From positions 1-64,000 of the forward strand of contig LUQO01000051.1 of the NCBI GenBank assembly GCA_001627865.1: DNA of 64,000 nucleotides, given 5' to 3'. Origin of the DNA: SAR324 cluster bacterium REDSEA-S27_B3. Its GTDB lineage: Bacteria; SAR324; NAC60-12. Each line of letters opens with the position of its first letter. The stretch's first letter is position 1. The notes beneath the pieces are model-generated. The model saw nothing but the letters and a program-made list of their open reading frames with translations. It made no database searches and was not told the origin of the DNA. A program made the position numbers and the translations under genes. Shown piece after piece: positions 24,785 through 34,299 of this stretch.

Positions 24785-25822
24785 ATGTCATCTCAACCAG
24801 TAATTAAATGCGAGTCTGTCTACAAGATTTTTGGGGCAAATGCGGAAAAAATGCTCCAAGAATCTAATGGGAATGTTGATGCCAAAACTTTTCAAGAAGC
24901 CGGCTGCATCGTAGGGGTTAACAACGCTTCTTTTGAAGTTTCAAAGGGAGAAATGTTAGTAGTGATGGGATTATCCGGATCTGGAAAATCTACTTTACTT
25001 AGATGTATATCAAGATTGACAGATGCAACAGCAGGAAAAATTTTTGTTGAAGGTCAAGATTTATTATCTTTGAAAAATAAAGAATTAATTGAGTTAAGAA
25101 GAAATAAAATGGGAATGGTTTTCCAAAGCTTTGCTCTTCTTCCTCACAAAACAGTTTTAGAAAACATTGCTTTTCCTTTACAGATAAAAGGAATAAAAAC
25201 TGAAGATAGTATTTCGAAAGCAATGGATATGGTTAAACTTGTTGGTCTTGATGGAAGAGAAAATTATTTTCCTAGAGAACTATCTGGTGGTCAGCAACAG
25301 AGAGTAGGTATTGCAAGATCCTTGGCCGTTGAGCCTGATATTTGGTTTTTAGATGAACCATTTTCTGCTCTTGACCCTTTAATCAGAAAAGAAATGCAAG
25401 ATGAATTTTTAAGACTGCAAGGTGTTTTACAAAAAACAATTATGTTCATTACACATGATTTTGACGAAGCCCTTAGACTTGCAGATAGAATTGCAATAAT
25501 GAAGGATGGCATAATTGAGCAATTAGATACTTCAGACAACATTGTATTAAATCCAGCAACAGAATATGTCAGAAAATTTACTCAAGAAGTCCCAAGAGAG
25601 AAAGTCTTAAAAATAGAGGCTGTAATGGACCCGATTAGCGATGATCAAAATTTAAGTGATTTAATAGTTTCTAAAGATGCGATCATTGAAGAGGTTGCTG
25701 AACAAATTTTAAGTCAGGAAAAGCCTGCACAAGTTATCGATTCTAATAAAAAAACTGTAGGAATAGTGAAGCCTTCTAAAATAATTCACACTGTATTTGG
25801 TGCAAGAAAAGAGGATTCATAA
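24785..25822 (+). CDS. proV: Glycine betaine/proline ABC transporter ATP-binding protein
   Basis: A 345-residue ATPase of the OpuAA/ProV type. The Walker A motif GLSGSGKST lies near residue 60-68, the Q-loop near FQSFALLPHKTV (about 114-125), the ABC signature LSGGQQQRVGIARS near 163-176 and the Walker B WFLDEPFSALDP near 184-195. After about residue 270 there is a short regulatory tail, shorter than the full CBS pair of E. coli ProV. All fifteen arginine codons are AGA, unlike most neighbours outside this block. It overlaps or nearly abuts proW (4-bp gap to its ATG). Confidence 0.9.
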   Translation: MSSQPVIKCESVYKIFGANAEKMLQESNGNVDAKTFQEAGCIVGVNNASFEVSKGEMLVVMGLSGSGKSTLLRCISRLTDATAGKIFVEGQDLLSLKNKELIELRRNKMGMVFQSFALLPHKTVLENIAFPLQIKGIKTEDSISKAMDMVKLVGLDGRENYFPRELSGGQQQRVGIARSLAVEPDIWFLDEPFSALDPLIRKEMQDEFLRLQGVLQKTIMFITHDFDEALRLADRIAIMKDGIIEQLDTSDNIVLNPATEYVRKFTQEVPREKVLKIEAVMDPISDDQNLSDLIVSKDAIIEEVAEQILSQEKPAQVIDSNKKTVGIVKPSKIIHTVFGARKEDS

Positions 25823-25826
25823 ATTT

Positions 25827-27980
25827 ATGGAAATTTTAAAAAAATACCCAAAGTCAATTCAGTGGGTCTTTTTGCTGATTGTTTTTTTTACATTGTGTTT
25901 CGCGATAGATGTACCCGAAGGGTATAAATTTATAAGGGCTCAGGCAGAACACGTAAAAGACCCAAATCAAGTTACATACAATTTTTTGGGTACAGAAGTT
26001 AGATACATTGAATATAGTGCTTTATGGAGATTGCCTCCACTACTTGCATGGCTTCCAATTTGGGTAAATGACTCCATGTTTTTCTTATTAAATGACTGGA
26101 TGCCAATTGAGATTTATGATGCTGAAATTGATGAGTACGAAACACGTCCACTTATTCTGCAAATTACCAGAATGATTTCTGCCTCTATGCTTTTTTTAAT
26201 TCAAGCTTTTCGCGAAATTTTAATTGGAGGAGTTGAGACCGTTGTTGCATTTACAAGTTGGGATTGGATTGATGCAAACCCATGGGCAGAGTTACCTGGA
26301 CTTCCCTGGACGATTATTGCTGCTGCTGCAATAATATTAGGCTACAAACTTAATGGAAGAGGCCTCGCAATTTTTGCAGCCATTACTATGATTTATATTT
26401 CTGTATTTGGGCAATGGAAACCTTCAATGCAAACACTTTCATTTGTAATGGTTGCTGCACCAATTTCGTTCTTACTTGGTTTGGTTTTTGGTATTTGGGC
26501 ATATAAAAGTAAAAGGGTCGAAGCAATACTAAATCCTGTACTTAATGTAATGCAGACCATGCCACACTATGCCTACCTTGTACCCATAATGGTACTGTTT
26601 GGAATTGGAGATCATGCAGGAGCAATTGCGACAATAATTTTTGCAACACCACCGATGGTACGTTTAACATTGTTGGGACTTAGAAAAGTTTCTCCGGAAG
26701 TTATTGAAGCTGGCAAAATGAGTGGCTGTAACGATTTTCAACTTTTATTTAAAGTATTAATTCCAACTGCCAGGCGAGATATTCTGATCGGTGTAAACCA
26801 AGTCATTATGCAATGCTTAGCAATGGCAGTTATTGCATCATTTATAGGTGCTAGGGGATTAGGTTGGAATTTACTGTTGGCCTTAAATCAACTTAGAATT
26901 GGTTTAGCTTTGGAAGCCGGTGTTTGTATTAGCTTAATTGCAGTACTTTTAGATAAAATGTCTTTAGCCTGGGCAAATAAACAAACAGATTATTTTGCCA
27001 ACTTAACTTTTTTTCAGCGTCATAAATATGGATTATTGTTTGTTGGTGCAGTATTAGTTGGAGTAATACTTGCCTCTGTTGGATCTTTGTTTTTCAAAGC
27101 TGGATTTAATTACTTGTATGAGGTTCCACATAACAAAGGTATATCAACTGAAGATTTCTGGAATGCAGGTGTTGATTGGGTATGGGATACCTTTTTTCAA
27201 ACTTTAAAAATATTTAATACATGGTTAATTGTAGATGTATTACAACCAATGAGAGCTATCTATCTCAGGATGCCGATTGTTGCGACTTTTGTTTTGGTCA
27301 TGGGAGCAGGTTATATAATAGGTGGTATTCGATCAGCTCTTGTAGTGGGAGGATTTACATTATTTATTGCATTTAGCCCATGGTGGGATAGAGCTTTAGT
27401 TACAGCATACATGGCGACTTTTGGCGTAATTGCATCGGCTATAATTGGAACAATAGTAGGTTCTTTGTGTGCGCAACATAAATACAGCTCTAAATTTATT
27501 TTAGGAATTTGTGACATCTTGCAGACTTTTCCATCCTTTGTTTATTTGATTCCCGTCATGATGCTTTTTGGAGTAACTGATACATCCGTACTAATTGCTG
27601 TAATTATTTATGCAACTATTCCTGCAACACGTTACACTGTTGAAGGGCTTCGCAGTGTCCCACCAGCTTTGCATGACGCTGGATCAATGTCGGGTGTAAC
27701 ACGTCTACAAAGATTGTTTAAGATTGAATATCCTTTAGCATTTCCTCATATTATGCTTGGAATTAATCAAACAGTTGTATTTGCATTATTTATGGTGATT
27801 ATTGGAGCTATGATCGGAACAGAAGATTTAGGACAGTATATTTTAAAAGCCTTATCTGACTTAAAAGGGGGTGGTAAGGGATTAATACTTGGACTCTGTG
27901 TTGCGTTTATCGGACTGGCCGTTGACAATTTAATTCGTACATGGGCAGAAAAAAGGAAAACTCTTTTAGGCTTAAGTTAA
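25827..27980 (+). CDS. proW: Glycine betaine/proline ABC transporter permease, two fused permease domains
   Basis: A 717-residue permease, about twice the size of E. coli ProW. The ATG at 25827, 4 bp after the proV stop, is preferred to an overlapping TTG at 25797. Two homologous ABC permease units are visible, each with its own coupling-helix motif: EAGKMSGCNDFQLLFKVLIP near 297-316 and DAGSMSGVTRLQRLFKIEYP near 618-637. Matching MP-rich segments (TMPHYAYLVPIMVLFGIG and TFPSFVYLIPVMMLFGVT) precede each. The fusion supplies both halves of the pore in one chain. It works with ProV at the inner membrane and ProX in the periplasm. Confidence 0.88.
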   Translation: MEILKKYPKSIQWVFLLIVFFTLCFAIDVPEGYKFIRAQAEHVKDPNQVTYNFLGTEVRYIEYSALWRLPPLLAWLPIWVNDSMFFLLNDWMPIEIYDAEIDEYETRPLILQITRMISASMLFLIQAFREILIGGVETVVAFTSWDWIDANPWAELPGLPWTIIAAAAIILGYKLNGRGLAIFAAITMIYISVFGQWKPSMQTLSFVMVAAPISFLLGLVFGIWAYKSKRVEAILNPVLNVMQTMPHYAYLVPIMVLFGIGDHAGAIATIIFATPPMVRLTLLGLRKVSPEVIEAGKMSGCNDFQLLFKVLIPTARRDILIGVNQVIMQCLAMAVIASFIGARGLGWNLLLALNQLRIGLALEAGVCISLIAVLLDKMSLAWANKQTDYFANLTFFQRHKYGLLFVGAVLVGVILASVGSLFFKAGFNYLYEVPHNKGISTEDFWNAGVDWVWDTFFQTLKIFNTWLIVDVLQPMRAIYLRMPIVATFVLVMGAGYIIGGIRSALVVGGFTLFIAFSPWWDRALVTAYMATFGVIASAIIGTIVGSLCAQHKYSSKFILGICDILQTFPSFVYLIPVMMLFGVTDTSVLIAVIIYATIPATRYTVEGLRSVPPALHDAGSMSGVTRLQRLFKIEYPLAFPHIMLGINQTVVFALFMVIIGAMIGTEDLGQYILKALSDLKGGGKGLILGLCVAFIGLAVDNLIRTWAEKRKTLLGLS

Positions 27981-28000
27981 AAATACCCTCCTTTACCCTA

Positions 28001-28026
28001 GTTGATGCCATCAGTTGGCATCCAAC
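28001..28026 (+). terminator. Bulged hairpin after proW
   Basis: GTTGATGCCA pairs with TGGCATCCAAC with one bulged G around a short loop, 20 bases after the proW stop. There is no T-run, so it may be a weak or Rho-assisted terminator rather than an intrinsic one. Confidence 0.4.
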
Positions 28027-28191
28027 CCAATATCAGTTATCACAAAAATAATTTTCCCTGTTTAACTGGCATCTTCATATTTCTTTAATACACCCTCTAG
28101 GCTAATCCTCTCCATAGGATGTAGGGGAAGGATGATCCAGTGGAATCAGATCCTGGAAAGAAGGATTAGCAGATATGCTTTTTGGATATCT

Positions 28192-28371
28192 CTAGCCTTG
28201 GGTGTTTCGCCGCGAAAGCACTGGAATCAGCCAGAGCAAACAGGCAATCGTCCAGACAACACTTCCGGAAGTGGCAAGGTAATCTTCACTCCGGAGGCCA
28301 GCTGCTATGAAAATCAGTCCGGAGACTATGAAGCCGATCAGGCCACAGATTTCAAAATAAAATGTCTTCAT
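28192..28371 (-). CDS. Small two-helix membrane protein (59 residues)
   Basis: The minus strand encodes a 59-residue protein, MKTFYFEICGLIGFIVSG to VLSRRNTQG. It has two hydrophobic helices near residues 8-25 and 38-53 joined by a short charged loop (RSEDYLATSGS). Codon choice resembles the surrounding genes, and an overlapping plus-strand ORF has no protein-like character. It lies 52 bp after the rarD-like gene stop on the same strand, so it could be that operon's last gene. No family was recognised and no strong ribosome binding site is visible. Confidence 0.5.
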   Translation of the reverse strand: MKTFYFEICGLIGFIVSGLIFIAAGLRSEDYLATSGSVVWTIACLLWLIPVLSRRNTQG

Positions 28372-28422
28372 TTGTATTTAATTGTAAGATGATTACAGCA
28401 GTTATTATTTAAAACAACACAC

Positions 28423-29322
28423 TTATACAGACTGCTGAACTTTTAAAGTATTAATTGAGAAAATAGCCAGCCCAGACCATATTAAGGAAAAAGTAATTAA
28501 ATGTGTCTGCGTAAATGTCTCATTGAAAAAAAATACCCCCAAAACCAGGCTCAGGGATGGTGAAAAATACTGGAATAATCCCATCGTTGAATAACGCAGT
28601 CTTTTAGCCGCGTTTACAAACCAGAGAAGTGGTAGCGAAGTGACCACTCCTGCTCCTAATAACAATAAATCTGTGTCCCATTGATTTCCAAAATTAGCTG
28701 ATCCATCAACTTGCCAGAATCCAATTAATAAGACAGCAAGTGGTGAAAGCAGTACTGCCTCGATAAAAAGTCCAACCAGTGGTTTCACCGTGATTATTTT
28801 ACGCACCAATCCATATAACGCAAAAGTCACTGCAAGCATAAGAGCAATCCAGGGCAGAGAACCAAAATCCCAAAGATAAATTAATACACCAAGTGCTGCT
28901 AATCCCAGAGCAAGACTTTGCAGCACATTTAGTCTTTCTCTTAAAAACAGAAATCCCATCAACACATTAAATAAAGGATTAATGTAGTATCCCAGACTTG
29001 CTTCAATTACACGATCCGTATTGACTGCATAAATGTACACAAACCAATTCAATCCCAACAGGATAGATGTCACAAGCAGCAGCCAGATATATCTTGGTGT
29101 TTTGAGTAACTCAAGTATTTCATTCAGTCGTTTCTGGACTGCCAGCAGCAGAAATACGAACACCATTGACCACAGCATCCTGTGCGCCAGTATTTCCAGC
29201 GCTGACGCAGTGTAAAGCAGTTTCCAATAGATCGGCAGGAGTCCCCATGACCCATAAGTCAGCAAGGCATACACTACCCCAATTTGTTTTTCCAGGCTTT
29301 GTGATTTAAATGAATTGAGCAA
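28423..29322 (-). CDS. rarD: RarD-like EamA-family permease
   Basis: A 299-residue inner-membrane protein with about ten helices, matching the RarD branch of the drug/metabolite transporter (EamA) superfamily. The N-terminus GVVYALLTYGSWGLLPIYWKLL and the segments EILAHRMLWS, LNWFVYIYAVNTDRVIEASLGYYINPL, TFALYGLVRK and LPLLWFVNAAKRLRYSTMGLFQYFSPSL are diagnostic. It starts at TTG with AGGACAG seven bases upstream. RarD proteins are presumed exporters, once linked to chloramphenicol sensitivity; the natural substrate is not established. It lies 42 bp downstream of the histidine kinase and may be cotranscribed. Confidence 0.88.
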   Translation of the reverse strand: MLNSFKSQSLEKQIGVVYALLTYGSWGLLPIYWKLLYTASALEILAHRMLWSMVFVFLLLAVQKRLNEILELLKTPRYIWLLLVTSILLGLNWFVYIYAVNTDRVIEASLGYYINPLFNVLMGFLFLRERLNVLQSLALGLAALGVLIYLWDFGSLPWIALMLAVTFALYGLVRKIITVKPLVGLFIEAVLLSPLAVLLIGFWQVDGSANFGNQWDTDLLLLGAGVVTSLPLLWFVNAAKRLRYSTMGLFQYFSPSLSLVLGVFFFNETFTQTHLITFSLIWSGLAIFSINTLKVQQSV

Positions 29323-29364
29323 ATGCTGTCCTGAAATTATTCTGCAATACTTTTGAAATATGCA

Positions 29365-30939
29365 TCATGATTTTCTATTTTCCTTTTGATGAAAATGTAA
29401 GGTGAATGTGCTGCCGACACCAATATCGCTTTTCAGTGATACGGAGCCACCCAGCAGCTGCATTAGACTTTTCACAAGAGCAAGTCCGAGTCCTGTGCCT
29501 TTTTGTGAAATGTTTCCGGAAGATTCAGCCTGATGGAATACTTCAAATATCTGCTGCTGCATTTCATCAGCAATTCCACAACCGCTGTCCTGAATTGCTA
29601 TCGAAATGCCGGTATCATCATTAATACAGCGGATTTCAATTTTTCCCTCAGGCTCAGTAAATTTAATCGCATTTCCAAGTAGATTAATCAAAACCTGACG
29701 CAGTTTCCCGTAATCAGAATATAGCAAAATCGGCGGTTCAGAGAGAAAAACTAGTTTATTTCGCAGAGATTTATCCTGCATCAACGGCTCCAATAGTTCC
29801 AGAACGTCCTTTAGCAGGTTTTCAATATCAAACTCAGTATTATGGACTTCCATTTGTCCGGATTCAATTTTGGAAAGATCAAGTAGTGAATTGATCAATT
29901 CCAGCAGGTGTTGTCCGCTTTTCAAAATTCTGCGCAAACGATCAATTTGATAGTCAGAGAGTGATTCTTCTTTTCCGGATTCAAGCAAAACTTCCGCAAA
30001 GCCGATAATAGCATTTAGCGGAGTACGCAATTCATGGGACATGCTGATCAGATACATACCTTTGGCACGGCTGGCTTGATCAAGCCGAAGATTTGAAGCT
30101 TCCAGTAATTCTGTGCGTTCCCGAATGACTGCTTCCATTCTCCGGAAAACCACTGTTAAAGTTTGTACCTCATCCATATTTTCATAAAGTTTTTCTGCAT
30201 CACCCTGTATTTGAACTGTTTTGTCAGCTTGATCATGAAAATGATCCAGGGTTACCTTCTGTGCGGCACTTCTTAATTTTCTGAGTGGCGCAGTGATTCG
30301 TTTTGCAAAAAATATTGCTATCGCCAAAACCAGCAGCAGAACGACAGATGCAACAATCCAAATCCATATTCCCAGTCCAAGCAAACCCTGACGCAATTTT
30401 GCATCTTGCTGAAGTGTGTAATCAGTTTGCCAGCGTAAAAGGATTTCCACCTGCCTGCTGATATCCTGTACCAATGGCCACTCCTTTTCCGCCCAGATAA
30501 TCAGAGCTTTTTCGGAGCTGAAGTCCTGCGTCTGTGCTACAGTGTTTTTCTGCAGATTTTCAAGTTCCAAAATCATTAACCTCAAATCATAAAAAGCGCT
30601 CCTCTCTACCGCCCTTTCTCCTTCCCACACTCGAGCCTTTTTATAAAGCTTCCCCAGCAAATTGAAGGCAGGATGAATGTCCTTCTCCCATGCCAGTTTC
30701 CGTTCTTTGAGAAATTTTGATTCTCCGATTTTAAGCCATGCCTGTTGTGCCATGGAAGCTCGATTGATACCATTATTAAGCGTAAACCATGTTTTGGAAA
30801 TTGCAGGCAGATCATGGTATCGCTCCAAGGATTGATGCTGTTCCAGTGTCAGCCAGTATACTGCCAGAAAACCCAACAGTGTGATCGAGGCACACACCGC
30901 AACAACCAGCAAAATTTTATGACGTAAACTTCGGAACAT
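29365..30939 (-). CDS. Orphan sensor histidine kinase
   Basis: A 524-residue membrane-bound kinase. One helix at about residues 8-30 and a second near 188-210 frame a helical periplasmic sensor domain. A HAMP-like linker follows (RITAPLRKLRSAAQKV), then the HisKA dimerisation helix with the phospho-acceptor in SMSHELRTPLNAIIGFAEVL near 300-320. The ATP-binding domain shows the N box (NLLGNAIKFTE), G1 (DSGCGIADEM), F box (IFEVFHQAE) and G2 (GTGLGLALVKSLMQLLGG). No response regulator lies beside it, so the partner must be encoded elsewhere. The signal sensed is unknown. Confidence 0.88.
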   Translation of the reverse strand: MFRSLRHKILLVVAVCASITLLGFLAVYWLTLEQHQSLERYHDLPAISKTWFTLNNGINRASMAQQAWLKIGESKFLKERKLAWEKDIHPAFNLLGKLYKKARVWEGERAVERSAFYDLRLMILELENLQKNTVAQTQDFSSEKALIIWAEKEWPLVQDISRQVEILLRWQTDYTLQQDAKLRQGLLGLGIWIWIVASVVLLLVLAIAIFFAKRITAPLRKLRSAAQKVTLDHFHDQADKTVQIQGDAEKLYENMDEVQTLTVVFRRMEAVIRERTELLEASNLRLDQASRAKGMYLISMSHELRTPLNAIIGFAEVLLESGKEESLSDYQIDRLRRILKSGQHLLELINSLLDLSKIESGQMEVHNTEFDIENLLKDVLELLEPLMQDKSLRNKLVFLSEPPILLYSDYGKLRQVLINLLGNAIKFTEPEGKIEIRCINDDTGISIAIQDSGCGIADEMQQQIFEVFHQAESSGNISQKGTGLGLALVKSLMQLLGGSVSLKSDIGVGSTFTLHFHQKENRKS

Positions 30940-31337
30940 TTGCTTTCATCTTATTATCTAGCTTATGCACCTTCACATTTCCGGCCAAACTGTTTAATTA
31001 CTGCTTACGAATTAAAATTAGAAACAGTTTTTTCAGTTTCACAATAAGTCACAAACAGTTGACAGATAGGCATGTATGGATGAAAAAGATTTCAATTCAG
31101 TAAATGTGAATGAATCATTCTTTAACATGCCACTAATAATAAAAACTTATGAGTATGTCTTGGAAATAAGCAAAGCCTTCAACTTGCAAGATTAGTATAG
31201 AAAGGGCACTCTACATGCCATGCTGTAACAGACCACTTTCTTTGAACGCAAAAGAAATAAATTCAGGGTCAGAAAATAACTGCTCACTATTTGAATCATT
31301 GTCAATTTAGTAAGGGATAATTAAGTACAAGAGAAAC
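30940..31337. other. Intergenic region, no gene seen
   Basis: A 398-bp AT-rich divergent region between the histidine kinase and the inositol-phosphatase-family gene. Neither strand holds a plausible ORF. The segment at 31264-31290 (AGGGTCAGAAAATAACTGCTC) shares only the GGGTCAG start with the repeats near proX. Promoters for both flanking genes must lie here but were not resolved. Confidence 0.4.
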
Positions 31338-32132
31338 ATGAAAGACCAGTCCATTTTGTATCGATTTCAGGCAGCTCAGGTACTGACCAGAAATGCCGGA
31401 TTATATGCAATGCAGTGGTTTAAGAATTACGAGAAACTCCAAACTGAAAAAAAAGGGCCGCAAAACTGGGTAAGCATAGCTGATCGTGAAGTTGAAAGGA
31501 TGATTCGCGGCAGGCTGGAAGAATTGTTTCCGGAAGATGGATTTTTAGGAGAAGAAAGTGGAACCAGAAATATGGATGCAGAAGGCATCTGGGTGGTTGA
31601 TCCGATTGATGGAACTAACTGTTTTTTGAATGGCATTTCATCCTGGTGTGTGTCCATAGCCTATGTCTTGAATAACACCATTGAGATAGGACTTATTTTC
31701 GCACCCTGTACAGATGAACTGTTTGCAGTACATAGGGGATTTGGTGCAACAATCAATGGTTATCCAATGCAGCCCAGCAAGGCATCCTCACTTTCAGAAG
31801 GTATAGTTGCCATGGGATATTCACCAAACAGTTCCATTGAAGCCACACAGAAAGCATTTGATTATTTGTTCAAAAATGGAGGTGTATATCATGATATCGG
31901 CTCAGGCGCGTTAATGACTGCTTATGTGGCCGCTGGACGATATATCGGCTTTTATGAATATCAATTAAATTCATGGGACTGCCTGGCTGGAATTGCCATG
32001 GTTCAGGAAACAGGTGGATGGACAAATGATTTTTTGGCAGATGATGGTTTATTTTCTGGGAATCCGATTGTTGCCTCATCACCTGGGACCAGGGAAGCGA
32101 TGCAAAACTTGTTTTCTGCTGCAGGTCATTAA
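31338..32132 (+). CDS. Inositol monophosphatase-family phosphatase
   Basis: A 264-residue metal-dependent phosphatase. The signature residues are present: the first metal ligand in FLGEESG near 68-74, the catalytic WVVDPIDGTNCFLNG near 86-100, and the C-terminal motif SWDCLAGIAMVQETGG near 213-228. The family includes inositol monophosphatase, histidinol phosphatase (HisN), CysQ and SuhB, which cannot be separated safely here. It begins an apparent operon with the glycogen debranching enzyme 30 bp downstream, but a role in glycogen metabolism is only suggested by that. Confidence 0.82.
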   Translation: MKDQSILYRFQAAQVLTRNAGLYAMQWFKNYEKLQTEKKGPQNWVSIADREVERMIRGRLEELFPEDGFLGEESGTRNMDAEGIWVVDPIDGTNCFLNGISSWCVSIAYVLNNTIEIGLIFAPCTDELFAVHRGFGATINGYPMQPSKASSLSEGIVAMGYSPNSSIEATQKAFDYLFKNGGVYHDIGSGALMTAYVAAGRYIGFYEYQLNSWDCLAGIAMVQETGGWTNDFLADDGLFSGNPIVASSPGTREAMQNLFSAAGH

Positions 32133-32162
32133 TCAAATATTTTTTCCCTTTTTTACACGCTG

Positions 32163-34256
32163 ATGTTTCAGTCAATACGTCCTTTGTCAAATCCTGAAAT
32201 CGGAGGACATTGGCTGGGAAACAGACTTAAATTAGGACTATTTGCCACAAATACAGTCAGTATTAGTTATCTTTTTTATCCACACTTTTTGCCACAGCCC
32301 GGAGACAAACTTGATCTTTTGTCTCAAATTCAACTGGATACAAGTTTTCAATCAGATGATTTATGGGGATGGGAGGCAGAATTATGCCGTACTGAAACAG
32401 CATCTATGATCTATATAATTCAGCTGGAAAAAACTGACGGAACCACACACTTTGTAATAGACCCTTACGCAAAGGATAGCCGTGGAGGTGAAAAATGGGG
32501 AGTTCCTCTCGGCTTTATAGTTGATAAACAGAATTACAGTCTTAGTGTTATTTCACGTCAATCCGGAAAAGAGTTTAATGGGCTGCGCAGATTGCCTGTA
32601 ATAGCTCCGGAAACGACCTTAAACCAAATAAATAGTCAACGCCCATCTCGTCCTAATCATCCTATAGAGCAGAGTATCGTTTACGAATGTCATCTGCGAG
32701 GCATGACACGCAGCCCAACCAGTTTGATTGCCAATTCTTCACTTTCCGGAACATATAAGGGTCTGGTCAATTGTATTCCGTATTTAAAATCATTAGGTAT
32801 TACCGCGATTGAATTGCTTCCGGTATTCGATTTTGATGAAAATGAGACTCTTTATTCTGCAACAACCAAGAAGCATTCTTTATTAAATTACTGGGGATAT
32901 TCACCTCTCTTGTTTTTTGCGCCAAAACAAAATTACGCGGCAGATGTGGAAAATGCTGTGCAGGAATTTAAAGCAATGGTTGACAAATTCCATCAAGCTG
33001 ATCTGGAAATCTGGCTGGATGTGGTTTTTAACCATACTGCAGAATTTGGCGAAGACGGCCCGGTTGATCATTTTAAAGCATTGGCAGCAGAAAATTGGTA
33101 TTTGCGAGACGAAGACGGAAGTTACACAAATCATTCCGGATGTGGAAACACACTACGCTGCGCCCAACCCACAACAAAAAAAATGATAAGAAACTGTCTT
33201 TATTACTGGTCAAACGTTATTGGTGTGGATGGATTTCGTTTTGACTTGGCAACTATTCTAAACAGGGATTGTTCCGGAGAGATCATGGATTTTCCAAAGT
33301 TGCTTTGGGAATTAAACAATGATCCGGGACTGCATGACATTAAGCTGATCTCAGAGCCCTGGGACGCTGCCGGCGGTTATGAACTGGGCAAAGCGGCTTC
33401 CTTTGCCGGTTGGACAGAATGGAACGACAAATTCCGTGACACCGTACGTCGCGCGATACGCGGAGACGATAATATAATTGATGAACTTAAAGAATCCCTT
33501 CTTGGTAGTCCCATGGTTTTCGGTTCTGTGGAGAAAGGAAGAAAAGGAAGTCTCAACTTCATCACATCACACGATGGCATGACAATGATGGACCTGGTTT
33601 CATACAACAATAAACACAACCAGGAAAACTGCGAAGACAATTATGACGGACATTACAGCGATTTTTCAAATAATTGTGGAGCCGAAGGAGCAACAAACAA
33701 TTCAGAAATACTCAAAATTAGATTCCGTAAGCTGCGCATGTTTCATTGTTTGCTTCAGCTTTCAAACGGAATTCCCATGTTTGTTGGAGGAGATGAATTT
33801 GGCAGAACCCAGCTGGGCAATAATAACGCATATTGTCTTGATTCACCTTTAACATGGATTGACTGGACACTTGCCACAAAACATAAACAACTGCTTGAAT
33901 TCACCAAACGTATGATTACATTAAGGAAACAGCTCGCTTCTTTGTTGTTTTCCAAAAACAGCAATTATCAGTGGTTTAATGCTTTAGGAGGTCCGGAAGA
34001 TCTTGCCTCGCATATACGCACATTGCACTATCAATTAACAAATGATGAATGGCCTGAGCGGTCTTTGAGGGTCATGATTAATTGTTTTGATAAGCCTGTT
34101 AAATTTGAGGTTCCTGCAGATAAAAGCTGGCAAGTCCTGCTTGATACCGACAAGGAACCGGAAGATTATATTGCTCCTGTAGATGGAGGTGCATGGCTTG
34201 AAGGGTTTACAGTACAGGTATTAAAGAATGAAATAATCAGCATAGATGCGAGTTGA
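32163..34256 (+). CDS. glgX: Glycogen debranching enzyme / isoamylase
   Basis: A 697-residue GH13 enzyme that cleaves alpha-1,6 branches of glycogen. An N-terminal carbohydrate-binding domain (about 1-140) precedes the catalytic barrel. Catalytic motifs are visible: DVVFNHTAEFGEDG near 283-296, DGFRFDLATIL near 351-361 (nucleophile Asp), LISEPWDAAGGYELG near 390-404 (acid-base Glu) and FITSHDGMTMMDLV near 460-473. VDDEFGRTQLGNNNAYC-type residues follow. The C-terminal beta domain is complete. Length fits the GlgX/TreX family. It follows the inositol-phosphatase-family gene and precedes a GFA-family gene. Confidence 0.88.
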   Translation: MFQSIRPLSNPEIGGHWLGNRLKLGLFATNTVSISYLFYPHFLPQPGDKLDLLSQIQLDTSFQSDDLWGWEAELCRTETASMIYIIQLEKTDGTTHFVIDPYAKDSRGGEKWGVPLGFIVDKQNYSLSVISRQSGKEFNGLRRLPVIAPETTLNQINSQRPSRPNHPIEQSIVYECHLRGMTRSPTSLIANSSLSGTYKGLVNCIPYLKSLGITAIELLPVFDFDENETLYSATTKKHSLLNYWGYSPLLFFAPKQNYAADVENAVQEFKAMVDKFHQADLEIWLDVVFNHTAEFGEDGPVDHFKALAAENWYLRDEDGSYTNHSGCGNTLRCAQPTTKKMIRNCLYYWSNVIGVDGFRFDLATILNRDCSGEIMDFPKLLWELNNDPGLHDIKLISEPWDAAGGYELGKAASFAGWTEWNDKFRDTVRRAIRGDDNIIDELKESLLGSPMVFGSVEKGRKGSLNFITSHDGMTMMDLVSYNNKHNQENCEDNYDGHYSDFSNNCGAEGATNNSEILKIRFRKLRMFHCLLQLSNGIPMFVGGDEFGRTQLGNNNAYCLDSPLTWIDWTLATKHKQLLEFTKRMITLRKQLASLLFSKNSNYQWFNALGGPEDLASHIRTLHYQLTNDEWPERSLRVMINCFDKPVKFEVPADKSWQVLLDTDKEPEDYIAPVDGGAWLEGFTVQVLKNEIISIDAS

Positions 34257-34299
34257 AGGTGTCCGGTTAGAATAGTAAACTGGTCTGAAAGGGCAGAAA

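Noticed and set aside
28132-28392. A plus-strand ORF of 86 codons in the gap after proW
   Set aside because: Its translation has no protein-like character, while the opposite strand carries a clean two-helix membrane protein over the same bases.
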